Positions 26,501 to 34,203 of a stretch of DNA of 64,000 nucleotides are shown here, one piece after another (positions within the stretch are counted from its first letter, which is position 1; each line of letters starts with the position of its first letter). The translations under genes and the position numbers were made by a program. This DNA is from Cryomorpha ignava (GTDB lineage Bacteria > Bacteroidota > Bacteroidia > Flavobacteriales_D > Cryomorphaceae). The stretch covers positions 62,001-126,000 of the forward strand of contig NZ_JAAGVY010000004.1 of assembly GCF_010686655.1 (NCBI RefSeq). The letters are read 5' to 3'. Under the pieces are notes generated by a model. The model saw only the letters and a program-made list of their open reading frames with translations. It made no database searches and had not been told where the DNA came from.

Positions 26501-27160
26501 GGCGATGATATGAAAATGAAGAATTTTTTAAAATACGATTACAACCGGTATCTCCGTGGCCGCTCGTCTGAAGCAGAAAAGGAATTACCGCTCTACAAAG
26601 TTGAAAACCAGCAATATATTCATTACGGAAAAGGAAGCGTTATACTTTATGCCTTGCAAGATTATATTGGCGAAGACAGTGTTAACGCGGCACTAGAGAG
26701 TTTCTTGAAAGAATACGCTTACGCCGAACCGCCCTACCCTACTACGCTCAATTTTCTAGATTATCTGGAGCCACGTGTGCCTGATAGTTTACAATACTTG
26801 ATAAAAGACTGGTTTAAAGAAATCACGCTCTACGATTTTAGATTGAAGAGCGCTTCCGCGAAAAAACGTTCGGATGGAAAATATGATATTTCATTTGATA
26901 TTGAAGCGCATAAAATGTACGCCGACACCATTGGTAATGAAACTCCACAACCCTTAAACGAATGGGTTGATCTCGGTTTCTATTCAGATAGCGACGCTGA
27001 AAAACTGCAAAACTGGAAACGGGTAAATATTACTGATGAGCAATCTACTTTTACACTTATTGCAGATAGCCTTCCGGCAAAAGCCGCTATAGACCCACGA
27101 CGCATGTTTATAGAGCGGGTAATAGATGATAATGTGAAATCAATAGATCTGGAAGAATAA
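23573..27160 (+). CDS. ABC-2-type permease fused to an M1-family aminopeptidase domain
   Basis: A 1195-residue protein. The N-terminal half (about 1-590) has two sets of hydrophobic helices separated by a charged loop (SFKEKLRFRKRRRKEVREEY), as in duplicated ABC-2 permeases. The C-terminal half is soluble and holds the gluzincin motif HEMAHQWW, with zinc-ligand His936 and His940 and catalytic Glu937, and a Glu ligand about 20 residues on in ATMLTESFSEYSS. The architecture, permease plus M1 peptidase, is known in annotated Bacteroidota and related genomes, but its substrate is not. The partner ATPase is directly upstream. The gene ends one base before the convergent hydrolase gene. Confidence 0.9.
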   Translation: MFFEFLKLELRSAFRSPMLYIFFFLITLMAFGAVASDNVTIGGSIGNVYRNAPYTLTNFVLILGLFAVLFAAAFFNNAALRDHNSQFNEIMFHLPIGKGGYFWGRFIGALILSTIPLLGIFAGAWLGAVIAPLAGWIDPERIGPFYFETLVNNYFIFILPNMFFAGSIIFFLAQKFKSTIISFVGALAIFVAYFVSGTLLSDIDNESIAALTDVFGIGTFDVYSRYFTPIEKNTLSPQFEGLLLQNRLIWLSVGIVISIISYFSFSFKEKLRFRKRRRKEVREEYTPITHIPAVSQNFGEGIGWKQFKSFYHANLLSITKSVVFKIVAIFGILLLFASLVGGYEYFGLQSYPVTYRVISDIASSTGLFMTIVIVFFSGELVWRDRISNIQEVINSTPHNSHVSAFAKVASLVSVAVLLQFVFIAMGVLSQLFRGYTHIELDVYLVDFFVDSLPGYIVFAAIFVFVQTLVGNPYVGYFVGILVIFAWSIVLSVLEWSSNMLAPGASPGIFYSDMSGFGPGMVGTLWFDLYWILTSVILIYFAGLFWPRSVVSGFREKLGIARANFTGKTRNAFAFLAVAWLLVAGFIFYNTQMLNDYPNQDTQEQMSIKYEETYKKYENQLLPVLTDINYFIDIFPSKRDVYVKAEARFINKGDAPIDSLFFNLDPDWNPRLTIPNSELVLDDTELDFQIYKLKNPLHPGESIDLKIETSYITKGFTNGIGNTNILSNGTFLNNMEILPSMGYSESVEISDKNDRKKFGLPIKSRMPELEANCTNKCMKNYLSNGLSDWVNVETTISTSDDQTAVAPGSLIKEWTEGDRKYFQYKVDHPSQNFYSFMSARYEVAREKHNDIDIEIYYDTKHGVNIPKMVDAVRKSLTYYEENFGPYYHKQARILEFPRYSNFAQAFPGTMPYAESFGFITNLEDETDNNVVEAVIAHEMAHQWWAHQEIPALMQGATMLTESFSEYSSLMVMKQESNGDDMKMKNFLKYDYNRYLRGRSSEAEKELPLYKVENQQYIHYGKGSVILYALQDYIGEDSVNAALESFLKEYAYAEPPYPTTLNFLDYLEPRVPDSLQYLIKDWFKEITLYDFRLKSASAKKRSDGKYDISFDIEAHKMYADTIGNETPQPLNEWVDLGFYSDSDAEKLQNWKRVNITDEQSTFTLIADSLPAKAAIDPRRMFIERVIDDNVKSIDLEE

Positions 27161-27161
27161 A

Positions 27162-27980
27162 TTACCTGGGGAAATGCTTGTCGAAAAAACGATTAAGGGT
27201 ATCGCGAAATACCGGAAAACCATTTAGATTTCCGTGATTTCCGCCGGGTATTGTGAGCATTTCGGCTTGTGCATGATCCTTGAGCGATTTATAGAGCCGC
27301 AAACCTGATTTGTATTTTACGACATTATCTTTTGTGCCGTGCGCAATCAAAACCGGCGATTTTGCCTGCTTGAGATGTAAATCATTTCTGAACGTATAAC
27401 GCAGGAATAACTTTACAGGGATAATCTTTGAGTGGTGCATACCCACTTCTATCATATTATTAAAAGGTGTTTCGAGCACTACAGCACCCGGGTGGGTATA
27501 TGCAGAAAGCCACGACGCCATGGCTGTACCGAGCGATCTGCCATAAATACAAATTTGCTTTTCTGGATATAATTCCTGCACCTTTTTATAGCAGAGTAAT
27601 GCATCGCTATACAGCGTTTCTTCCGTTCTGGATCCGCGGCTCTTACCATACCCCCGATAATCGGGAAGGAAAATATCAAAGCCAAACGAGGTAAGCTCCT
27701 CGGCAATAGCTCCCCATCGATCCATGCTGCCCGTATTTCCATGGAAATAAATGATAATTCCGCGTGGAGTCCTAACTTTAATATGGATGGCGTGGATGCG
27801 CCCATTATAAGCACCATCAAGAAAATACTCCGTAAATTCGGAGCCTAATAAAATAGGGGCATCACTGCGCTTTTTTCCCCAAGGCACAAAAATAAAACGC
27901 TCCTGAAAAATAAAGTAAAAAGCGCATATCGCTATATAAACGACTACAATTATTAGTGCTATATTAATGATATTATTCAT
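27162..27980 (-). CDS. Membrane-anchored alpha/beta hydrolase
   Basis: A 272-residue protein with an N-terminal hydrophobic helix (about residues 3-24) and a serine-hydrolase domain. Visible signatures are IIYFHGNTGSMDRWG (oxyanion region), DYRGYGKSRG, the nucleophile elbow YGRSLGTAMASW (GxSxG), AHGTKDNVVKY (acid) and PGGNHGN (catalytic His). It belongs to the BEM46/Abhd13-like group. The ATG at 27980 is preferred, since the longer frame starts with a TTG and adds no recognisable sequence. It converges with the ABC/M1 gene with a 1-bp gap. Confidence 0.85.
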   Translation of the reverse strand: MNNIINIALIIVVVYIAICAFYFIFQERFIFVPWGKKRSDAPILLGSEFTEYFLDGAYNGRIHAIHIKVRTPRGIIIYFHGNTGSMDRWGAIAEELTSFGFDIFLPDYRGYGKSRGSRTEETLYSDALLCYKKVQELYPEKQICIYGRSLGTAMASWLSAYTHPGAVVLETPFNNMIEVGMHHSKIIPVKLFLRYTFRNDLHLKQAKSPVLIAHGTKDNVVKYKSGLRLYKSLKDHAQAEMLTIPGGNHGNLNGFPVFRDTLNRFFDKHFPR

Positions 27981-28040
27981 CCACTTGAATCTGGTGTGAA
28001 TGTAAAACGAATAAACGCACAATAAAAGAAAAACAAACTT

Positions 28041-28664
28041 ATGAAAACTACGAATTTAAATGCAATTGCAAATTCTATAAGTTACGGTACTTATATTGAA
28101 CTGGTTGGGAAATTAGTAGAGACAAACGCTACCACCGGGCCTGACCAAAGTGAAGTACTTGTAAATTTCACAAAACTGAACTACAAGCGAATGACTCGTT
28201 TAAATAAAACAGTTCATGTATCAGATCAGCTGATAGAAACTGTTTCTAGTTTGCCTTTTAATATGAAATGGGTAGTCGTTGCAGAGGCCTGGTGTGGTGA
28301 TGCCGCGCAAAACATTCCTTACATCGCATTGCTTGCAAAGGCCTGCGCCAATGTAGAAATACGTATTGTATTGCGAGACGAAAACCTTGATTTTATGGAT
28401 AATCACTTGACCAAAGGCGCTCGCTCTATTCCAAAAGCTGTTATTTTTAAAGCTGACGATTTAAAAGAAATTGCTTCCTGGGGGCCGCGCCCAGCCATTA
28501 TTCAAGAGCAGGTTATGGCATTTAAAAAAGATGCCCCTATAGATTTGTCATACGAAAAATTTGCAGAATCAATGCATGGCTGGTACGCGAAAGACAAAAA
28601 TAAATCTCTGGAAACAGAACTTTTTACTATCTTTCATTCCATAAAAGAAACTACCCCTGTTTAA
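28041..28664 (+). CDS. Thioredoxin-fold protein with a WCGDA active-site region
   Basis: A 207-residue cytoplasmic protein without a signal peptide. The centre reads KWVVVAEAWCGDAAQNIPYI, the thioredoxin-family position but with only one cysteine (CGDA in place of CxxC). A cis-Pro-like SIPKAVIF follows. Single-Cys thioredoxin-like proteins of this type are widespread in Bacillota and Bacteroidota and their role is unclear; classical disulfide exchange is unlikely. It is 15 bp before the next gene and may be co-transcribed with it. Confidence 0.8.
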   Translation: MKTTNLNAIANSISYGTYIELVGKLVETNATTGPDQSEVLVNFTKLNYKRMTRLNKTVHVSDQLIETVSSLPFNMKWVVVAEAWCGDAAQNIPYIALLAKACANVEIRIVLRDENLDFMDNHLTKGARSIPKAVIFKADDLKEIASWGPRPAIIQEQVMAFKKDAPIDLSYEKFAESMHGWYAKDKNKSLETELFTIFHSIKETTPV

Positions 28665-28678
28665 CCTAAATCTACCAC

Positions 28679-29602
28679 ATGAAAACACTAAGCTTATTTT
28701 TCGCCCTTATTTTAACCTTAGGCGTTTACGGTCAAGACACACCGGATCCCGCTGTACTTAAAAGCGAGATAAAAGGATTGGAAAAAGTAGTAAAAGAACA
28801 AGAAAAAGACATTGCCAAGTTAGAAAAAGATCTGGCAAAAATACGACCTGATTCCGAGCAGGCGATGCGCGATGCCAAAAACATTACCGACATGCGCGAT
28901 AGGAAAAAGGCAGAGTTTGAATCTTTTGAGTTTGACAAGAAAAAAGCAGAGCTGAAAGCACTGAAGAAAGAATCGAAAACCACAGCAAAAGATTTGTCTA
29001 AAACCACAAAAGCGAAAGAAAAGCTGAAGTCCAAAATCAATGAACTGGATCGCGAAAGCGAAGTTTTAACAAAATCTGTAAGTACCAAAGAAGCCACAGT
29101 ATCTGATTTAAACAGTAAAGTATCTGCGTACGACACAGATGAGCAAAAACGAATGCGTACGGCACAAAAAAGCAAAGAACCGCAAGACTCTTTGCTTTTG
29201 GCTAATGCCTCAAGGTTTGATTCTCATAAGGCGCAACTTAATGATTCGCAGAAGGACTTATCAAAAGAAACCAAGTCTTTGACAAAAATAGATTCAAATT
29301 TGAGGGATGCTAAAACAGATCTGGCTCAACACGAAGACAGGGAAATACTCCTTTCAAATGCATCGGAAAAGTTAAAAACAGACGTGGCAGAAAAGTCGGC
29401 AATTCTCGATTCCATGAATTCAAAAGCCGTTGAGAAAGAACTAACCGATTTGCAAAAGAAAGCATCTGCCGCCCAGACTACCTACGAAAATCTAAACAAT
29501 ACGCTTGAGCAGCAACAAAAGGTAATCAATGAAAAACATGATGTGCTGGAGGCTAAAAAGCAGGAGATCAGAGAAAAACAAAGTGTATTAGACAAACTTT
29601 AA
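28679..29602 (+). CDS. Exported coiled-coil protein
   Basis: A 307-residue protein with a signal peptide (MKTLSLFFALILTLGVYGQ). Almost the whole mature protein is a long heptad-patterned, Lys/Glu-rich coiled coil: GLEKVVKEQEKDIAKLEKDL, then KKAELKALKKESKTTAKDL and LTDLQKKASAAQTTYENLN. No catalytic motif is seen. A periplasmic scaffolding or spacer role is only a guess. A strong terminator follows at 29653. Confidence 0.75.
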   Translation: MKTLSLFFALILTLGVYGQDTPDPAVLKSEIKGLEKVVKEQEKDIAKLEKDLAKIRPDSEQAMRDAKNITDMRDRKKAEFESFEFDKKKAELKALKKESKTTAKDLSKTTKAKEKLKSKINELDRESEVLTKSVSTKEATVSDLNSKVSAYDTDEQKRMRTAQKSKEPQDSLLLANASRFDSHKAQLNDSQKDLSKETKSLTKIDSNLRDAKTDLAQHEDREILLSNASEKLKTDVAEKSAILDSMNSKAVEKELTDLQKKASAAQTTYENLNNTLEQQQKVINEKHDVLEAKKQEIREKQSVLDKL

Positions 29603-29652
29603 TAGGTCTATCCAGACAGTTTACCTGCGCTGAAAAAACCCTCTTAAAAACG

Positions 29653-29676
29653 AAAATCCCCGAAAGGGGATTTTTT
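29653..29676 (+). terminator. Terminator after the coiled-coil gene
   Basis: AAAATCCCC, GAAA loop, GGGGATTTT, then more T. It lies 51 bp after the stop at 29602 on the plus strand. Confidence 0.9.
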
Positions 29677-29810
29677 ATATAATAGTGGTATGAATGTCAA
29701 AAGAAGCAAAACACCACCATCCGGTCGAGAGGCGGTTGACCTATTGAGATGATGCTTGCTGGTTACAAAGTTACTTTAGTATTTAGATGCCGCAAAGATT
29801 TTAGCGAAAT

Positions 29811-30458
29811 TTAATCTATTGCCACAATATAGTTTTCTATAAACTCGCGAATACATCCCTCTCCACCTCTGTTTTGAAGCACTATTTTAGCAGCTATTTT
29901 CGCCTGCATCACAGCATCTGCCGGTGCTGCGCTTACACCAACTCGTTCCAGAATAGCTACATCATTTATATCGTCGCCGATATACGCCACGTTTTCAAAT
30001 CCAAAACCAAATTTGTACAACCACGACTCAAGCACTTCGATTTTTGGCTGCCCGCCAACATATACATGCTGAATACCGAGAATTTTTGCTCTTATCTTTA
30101 CGACTTCCGACCGTGAAGCCGCGCTGATAATCCCAAATTCAACTCCCTTTGCAATAGCGCGTGTAATGGCCATTCCGTCCTTCACATTAAATTTCTTAAT
30201 CTCCTGACCATCGGAAGAATAAAACATTCCACCATCGGTAAACACGCCATCTACATCGAGCACTACGAGTTTAATTTCACGTTCTTTTAGCGCCTTTCTG
30301 CTCTCAGCGAGATTTACTGTATTGAGCAATTCAAAAGGTACGCCAAGCTGGCTTACCAGTTCCCACAAATGATCGGGGTCTAAAGCTAAAAATCCTTCTC
30401 CCGAAAGGGGCTGTGCGCCCTTTTCGCGGAGAAGGAAATTAATATTCTCAAAAAGCAT
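29811..30458 (-). CDS. kdsC: KDO-8-phosphate phosphatase-like HAD hydrolase with an N-terminal extension
   Basis: A 215-residue protein. The HAD core begins near residue 62 with VVLDVDGVFTDGGM (nucleophile Asp68, Asp70), and contains IISAASR, VGGQPKIEVLE and the metal-binding GDDINDVAIL. These match the tetrameric KdsC/YrbI subgroup that dephosphorylates KDO-8-P for lipid A/LPS core synthesis; family length is about 170. The first 60 residues are an extra helical region (LFENINFLLREKG), not part of the usual domain. Its start is 2 bp after the FKBP gene. Substrate is inferred from the family. Confidence 0.82.
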   Translation of the reverse strand: MLFENINFLLREKGAQPLSGEGFLALDPDHLWELVSQLGVPFELLNTVNLAESRKALKEREIKLVVLDVDGVFTDGGMFYSSDGQEIKKFNVKDGMAITRAIAKGVEFGIISAASRSEVVKIRAKILGIQHVYVGGQPKIEVLESWLYKFGFGFENVAYIGDDINDVAILERVGVSAAPADAVMQAKIAAKIVLQNRGGEGCIREFIENYIVAID

Positions 30459-30460
30459 AC

Positions 30461-31186
30461 TTACTTTTTCTCTGCCGGAGGAAGAATCTCAAGCAATTCA
30501 ATTTTGAAAATCAAAACCTCATTTGGCCCTATGTTTGGCGGACTTCCGCGCTCACCATATGCCAAAGCCGGTGGAATTGTAGCAATCCAGGTGCTACCTA
30601 CCGGCATCTGTTGAAGAATTTCAGTCCATCCTGGAATAACCCGATTAAGTGGAAACTCAGCAGGCTGACCGCGCTCATAGCTGCTGTCAAAGATGGTTCC
30701 TTCAGTAGTTTTTCCTTCGTAATGAACTTTTACTTTATCAGTGGCAGCTGGTTTTGGACCTTCGCCCATCGTTACCACCTCATACAAAATTCCACTTTCG
30801 GTTGACTGCAATTTGCCATCAGCACCAGCTTTCTGCATGTACTCATTGGCATTACCTTTCGACTCTTCAGCTTGTTTCTTTTGGAAATCGGCCATAAAAG
30901 CTTGAAGTACTTTGTTGCCCTCATCGGCAGTAACTTTCATAGTAGAGTCGCCTTCCAACGCATCTTCTATACCGGCCATTAATAGGTCAATTTCCACACC
31001 TTCAATTCCGGTTGTGCGGATATTAGAGCCCATTGTGGCGCCCAGCGCATAAGACACAGAGTCCATTTGGGTTTTCATTTCACTGCCATTTCGGCCTTTT
31101 TTCGATCCTTTCTGCGCACAAGCAGCAGATGCCATAAGACAAAGCACACCGGCAAAAAGAGCAAACGATTTTAAATTAATTCTCAT
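30461..31186 (-). CDS. FKBP-type peptidyl-prolyl isomerase, exported
   Basis: A 241-residue protein from the ATG at 31186. The longer reading (start at 31234) reads back into yaaA. The N-terminus is a lipoprotein-like signal (FALFAGVLCLMASAACAQ). An FkpA-like N-terminal dimerisation region (VSYALGATMGSNIR, then LMAGIEDALEG) is followed by an FKBP catalytic domain near residues 130-230 (VKVHYEGKTTEGTIFDSSY, VIPGWTEIL, YGERGSPPNIGPNEVLIFKIEL). It folds proline-containing proteins in the envelope. It lies between yaaA and kdsC on the same strand. Confidence 0.9.
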   Translation of the reverse strand: MRINLKSFALFAGVLCLMASAACAQKGSKKGRNGSEMKTQMDSVSYALGATMGSNIRTTGIEGVEIDLLMAGIEDALEGDSTMKVTADEGNKVLQAFMADFQKKQAEESKGNANEYMQKAGADGKLQSTESGILYEVVTMGEGPKPAATDKVKVHYEGKTTEGTIFDSSYERGQPAEFPLNRVIPGWTEILQQMPVGSTWIATIPPALAYGERGSPPNIGPNEVLIFKIELLEILPPAEKK

Positions 31187-31193
31187 AGATTGA

Positions 31194-31976
31194 TTATGTT
31201 GATTTGCGGGTAAAAACCCATTTATCCTTTCCAATATCAGAAAGGCGTTCGTTAAATGTATATCCCTCGGAATCGAACCCTTTTAGGTCTTCCAATTCGC
31301 TAATTTTATTTTTCACAATATAAGCGGCCATCATTCCGCGGGCTTTTTTGGCAAAGAAGCTTATCATCTGAAATTTATCGCCGCGCTCTTCTTTAAATTC
31401 GGGAGCAATAACGGGGATTTCAATTTGCTTAAAATCAATAGCCTTTGCGTATTCCTGCGATGCAAGATTAAGAAGAAATTTAGAATCTGTTGCAGCTATA
31501 GCACCCTTAATTTCAGTAGTCAACGCTTTTTTCCAATATTTATATAGCGAGGTGGTCTTTGGAGTAATGACCCATTTTGTTCCCATTTCAAGCCGGTACG
31601 GCTGCATTAAGTCAAGGGGTCTTAGCACTCCATATAAACCAGACAAAATACGCAAATGATCCTGAGCATAATTCATGACGGTTTTAGAGAAATTTTCGGC
31701 TTCCATTCCCAAATACACATCACCTTGAAAGGCATAAACTGCTTGTTTGGCATTTTTGGAATTAAACGGAAGCGACCAATCCTGATACCTCTTGGCATTG
31801 AGTTGGGCGAGATCTTCGCTAATATCCATCATAGATTTTAGCTTCCGCGCCGACATTTTCTTTAGCTTGCCTGACAAATATTCTGCCTTTTCGGGAAATA
31901 AAAGCTCTGAATACTCTTCCATCGGGCTCTTCGATTCAAAATCGAGCGTTTTTGCCGGTGAGAGAAGTATCATCAT
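31194..31976 (-). CDS. yaaA: Peroxide stress protein YaaA
   Basis: A 260-residue DUF328/YaaA protein. The opening MILLSPAKTLDFESKSP is diagnostic; LYGVLRPLDLMQPYRLEMG and the C-terminal GYTFNERLSDIGKDKWVF also match. In E. coli YaaA limits free iron damage under hydrogen peroxide and binds DNA. The gene has its own promoter (32016-32046) and leads the yaaA-FKBP-kdsC transcript. Length is normal. Confidence 0.93.
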   Translation of the reverse strand: MMILLSPAKTLDFESKSPMEEYSELLFPEKAEYLSGKLKKMSARKLKSMMDISEDLAQLNAKRYQDWSLPFNSKNAKQAVYAFQGDVYLGMEAENFSKTVMNYAQDHLRILSGLYGVLRPLDLMQPYRLEMGTKWVITPKTTSLYKYWKKALTTEIKGAIAATDSKFLLNLASQEYAKAIDFKQIEIPVIAPEFKEERGDKFQMISFFAKKARGMMAAYIVKNKISELEDLKGFDSEGYTFNERLSDIGKDKWVFTRKST

Positions 31977-32015
31977 ATCAGTTAATTAGCTATTTTTTTT
32001 CAACAATTAAGAGCG

Positions 32016-32046
32016 CAAAGTTAATATCCATCGCTCGCCTTACCAA
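32016..32046 (-). promoter_or_regulatory. Promoter of yaaA
   Basis: On the minus strand TTG (32046-32044) is followed after 20 bases by TAACTTTG (32023-32016). This is a good match to the -33/-7 promoter of the phylum, about 40 bp before the yaaA ATG. Confidence 0.7.
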
Positions 32047-32096
32047 TTTTAAGGGTGATTTATTATACCTTCGGCAAAAGAAAATAGATAATTTAC

Positions 32097-33404
32097 GTGA
32101 AGTTTGAATCATTCGGCTTAAATCCTAAACTACTTGAAGGATTGGAAGCAATGGGCTTTTTTGAAGCCACACCCATACAGGAGCAAGCGCTCCCAATTAT
32201 TTTAGATAAAAAAGACCTGATAGCCTGTGCACAAACGGGCACTGGAAAGACTGCTGCATTTTTGCTGCCTGTTATCCATCAGATTATGCAAAATAACAAT
32301 CCATCTAATTCTATAAAGGTATTGGTGGTTGTTCCTACGCGGGAGCTGGCTCTACAGATAGATCGCTCGCTCGAAGGTCTCTCCTATTTTACAGATATGA
32401 GCTCGTGCTCGCTTTATGGCGGTGGCGATGGATCTGAATTTGCGCAGCAAAAAACGGCACTTACAACAGGTACCGATTTTGTCATTGCCACGCCCGGTAA
32501 GCTCATTTCTCACTTAAGTCTGGGATACGTAAATACGAAGGATCTTACGCACCTCATTCTCGATGAGGCAGATAGAATGCTGGATATGGGTTTTTATGAA
32601 GACCTGATGCGGATCGTTTCGTTTTTGCCAAAAGAACGCCAAACGCTGATGTTTTCTGCTACCATGCCTTCAAAAATCAGGCAATTGGCACAAACCATTC
32701 TCAAAGACCCCGAGCAAATTAGTCTCTCTATGTCAAAACCCGCTGCCGGTGTAATGCAGGTAGCGTATTTGGTTCACGACAAAGATAAAACAGCGCTTAT
32801 TACCAAACTTCTTAATAAAGAAGGATTGCATGGTGTAATCGTTTTTTCGCGTACCAAACGAAATGTGAAAGAAATAGCCAAAAAACTGAAGAAAACAGGT
32901 CTTCAGGTTGAAGAAATGCACTCTGACCTTACACAAGATGCACGTGAGGAAGTAATGCGTCAATTCAGAAATAAAAATATTAACATCTTGGTTGCCACCG
33001 ATATTCTGGCGCGCGGAATCGATATAAAAGAACTTCAGCTTGTACTAAATTTTGATGTGCCTGATGAAGCCGAAGATTATGTACACCGCGTAGGCCGAAC
33101 AGCTCGTGCAGATCAAACGGGTATGGCGATTACATTTATTACACCGTCTGAACAACGCAAATTTGCCCAGATAGAAAAATTGATTGAAACCAATGTTTTG
33201 AAACAACCCGTTCCACCTGACATTGGCGAAAGCTTTGTTTATGATCCAAATTCTAAAGAACGTAGTCCCAATCGCGGCGGTGGAAATCGCGGTGGTGGAA
33301 ACCGCAGCGGAGGAAGAAGTGGCGGCAATCGAAGTGGTGGATTTAAACGAAAAGGTGATTCAAAAGGTAAGCCGCGTGAAGGTGGAAAAACGAATCGATC
33401 TTAA
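32097..33404 (+). CDS. DEAD-box RNA helicase, RhlE-like, with a Gly/Arg-rich tail
   Basis: A 435-residue ATP-dependent RNA helicase with the motif series Q (PIQEQALP), I (AQTGTGKT), Ia (PTRELALQ), II (LDEAD), III (SATMP), V (ATDILARGID) and VI (HRVGRTAR). The last 45 residues are a Gly/Arg/Ser-rich RGG-like tail (NRGGGNRGGGNRSGGRSGGN) that should bind RNA. The start codon is GTG. It is one of three DEAD-box helicases in the window, possibly for ribosome assembly or mRNA decay. Confidence 0.93.
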   Translation: MKFESFGLNPKLLEGLEAMGFFEATPIQEQALPIILDKKDLIACAQTGTGKTAAFLLPVIHQIMQNNNPSNSIKVLVVVPTRELALQIDRSLEGLSYFTDMSSCSLYGGGDGSEFAQQKTALTTGTDFVIATPGKLISHLSLGYVNTKDLTHLILDEADRMLDMGFYEDLMRIVSFLPKERQTLMFSATMPSKIRQLAQTILKDPEQISLSMSKPAAGVMQVAYLVHDKDKTALITKLLNKEGLHGVIVFSRTKRNVKEIAKKLKKTGLQVEEMHSDLTQDAREEVMRQFRNKNINILVATDILARGIDIKELQLVLNFDVPDEAEDYVHRVGRTARADQTGMAITFITPSEQRKFAQIEKLIETNVLKQPVPPDIGESFVYDPNSKERSPNRGGGNRGGGNRSGGRSGGNRSGGFKRKGDSKGKPREGGKTNRS

Positions 33405-33419
33405 ATTTTAGTATGAAGT

Positions 33420-33452
33420 AGTGAGTATTGAGGATTGAGTATTGAGCAGTTA
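33420..33452 (+). repeat. Short ATTGAG heptamer run
   Basis: GTGAGTATTGAGGATTGAGT and on: ATTGAGG, ATTGAGT and ATTGAGC are three contiguous 7-bp units with a partial unit on each side. It lies just behind the helicase stop. Confidence 0.7.
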
Positions 33453-33570
33453 TCGAAGTTAGGTCGACATGGAATTGTTTATTGATCTGAAATGAATCCA
33501 ATTTCTAAATTCTTCTTTCGCGTAAGCTTAATCTTTATTGTTCAAAAACAGTAAAAGAGCTACATTCAAA

Positions 33571-34149
33571 TCATATTAAAAATGGAATCAGCATTTTTAC
33601 TCTTTCGCGGTAGTCGATATACGGCCGACCGTATTTATTGATCAACTTTCGCTCTTCGAGCAAAGCACCAATAATAATATACAAAAATGTGATAACTGCA
33701 AAAATCAGGTTTTTCCACTTTGGCAGCACCAGCACCAATGCAATAAGCGCCAGAATAACAGCAAAATAGAGCGGATGGCGTACAAGGCTGTTTAAGCCGG
33801 ATGTTACCAACTCGTTTTGAGACTCTCCGGTATTGGTTACCCAAAATCGCCAGTCGTATTGAGCCATCGCGAGCATAAAAATTATTAAGGCACCTGTTCC
33901 AAATACACCTCCAATAATCTGAAATGATAAACTGCTTGTAAACAGTGCATTTGAAGGAGTGATGGAGTGAAACCAAAAGAGAAGTGCAAAATTAATTCCG
34001 GCAAATAGTGAATAAAGCAGTCGATACCAGCCCGAAACCAGTGGCACTTTATCGGCGAAGAATCGCTTTAAGCGATCTGTGGCAAGCGCCGAATGGATGG
34101 CATAATAAAAAAGCCAGAATACACCGAGGTAAATTGCATTGACGGGCAT
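33571..34149 (-). CDS. Membrane protein of the isoprenylcysteine/phospholipid methyltransferase-like family
   Basis: A 192-residue integral membrane protein with five or more hydrophobic helices. The conserved C-terminal part LVTSGLNSLVRHPLYFAVIL, followed by EERKLINKYGRPYIDYRERV, is the SAM-binding signature of the ICMT/PEMT-like (NnrU-related) methyltransferase family. Substrate is unknown. A TAAATTTG promoter box lies at 34190-34197 on the minus strand, about 41 bp upstream. It diverges from the CpcT-like gene. Confidence 0.85.
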   Translation of the reverse strand: MPVNAIYLGVFWLFYYAIHSALATDRLKRFFADKVPLVSGWYRLLYSLFAGINFALLFWFHSITPSNALFTSSLSFQIIGGVFGTGALIIFMLAMAQYDWRFWVTNTGESQNELVTSGLNSLVRHPLYFAVILALIALVLVLPKWKNLIFAVITFLYIIIGALLEERKLINKYGRPYIDYRERVKMLIPFLI

Positions 34150-34203
34150 AATTATTTAGGGTATCTGCATTAGATTGGTAATTTAGCGGCAAATTTAATA
34201 CCA

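Noticed and set aside
31268-31300. tRNA T-loop-like string GGAATCGAACCC
   Set aside because: It lies inside the yaaA coding sequence and no cloverleaf forms around it. I found no other tRNA-like sequence.
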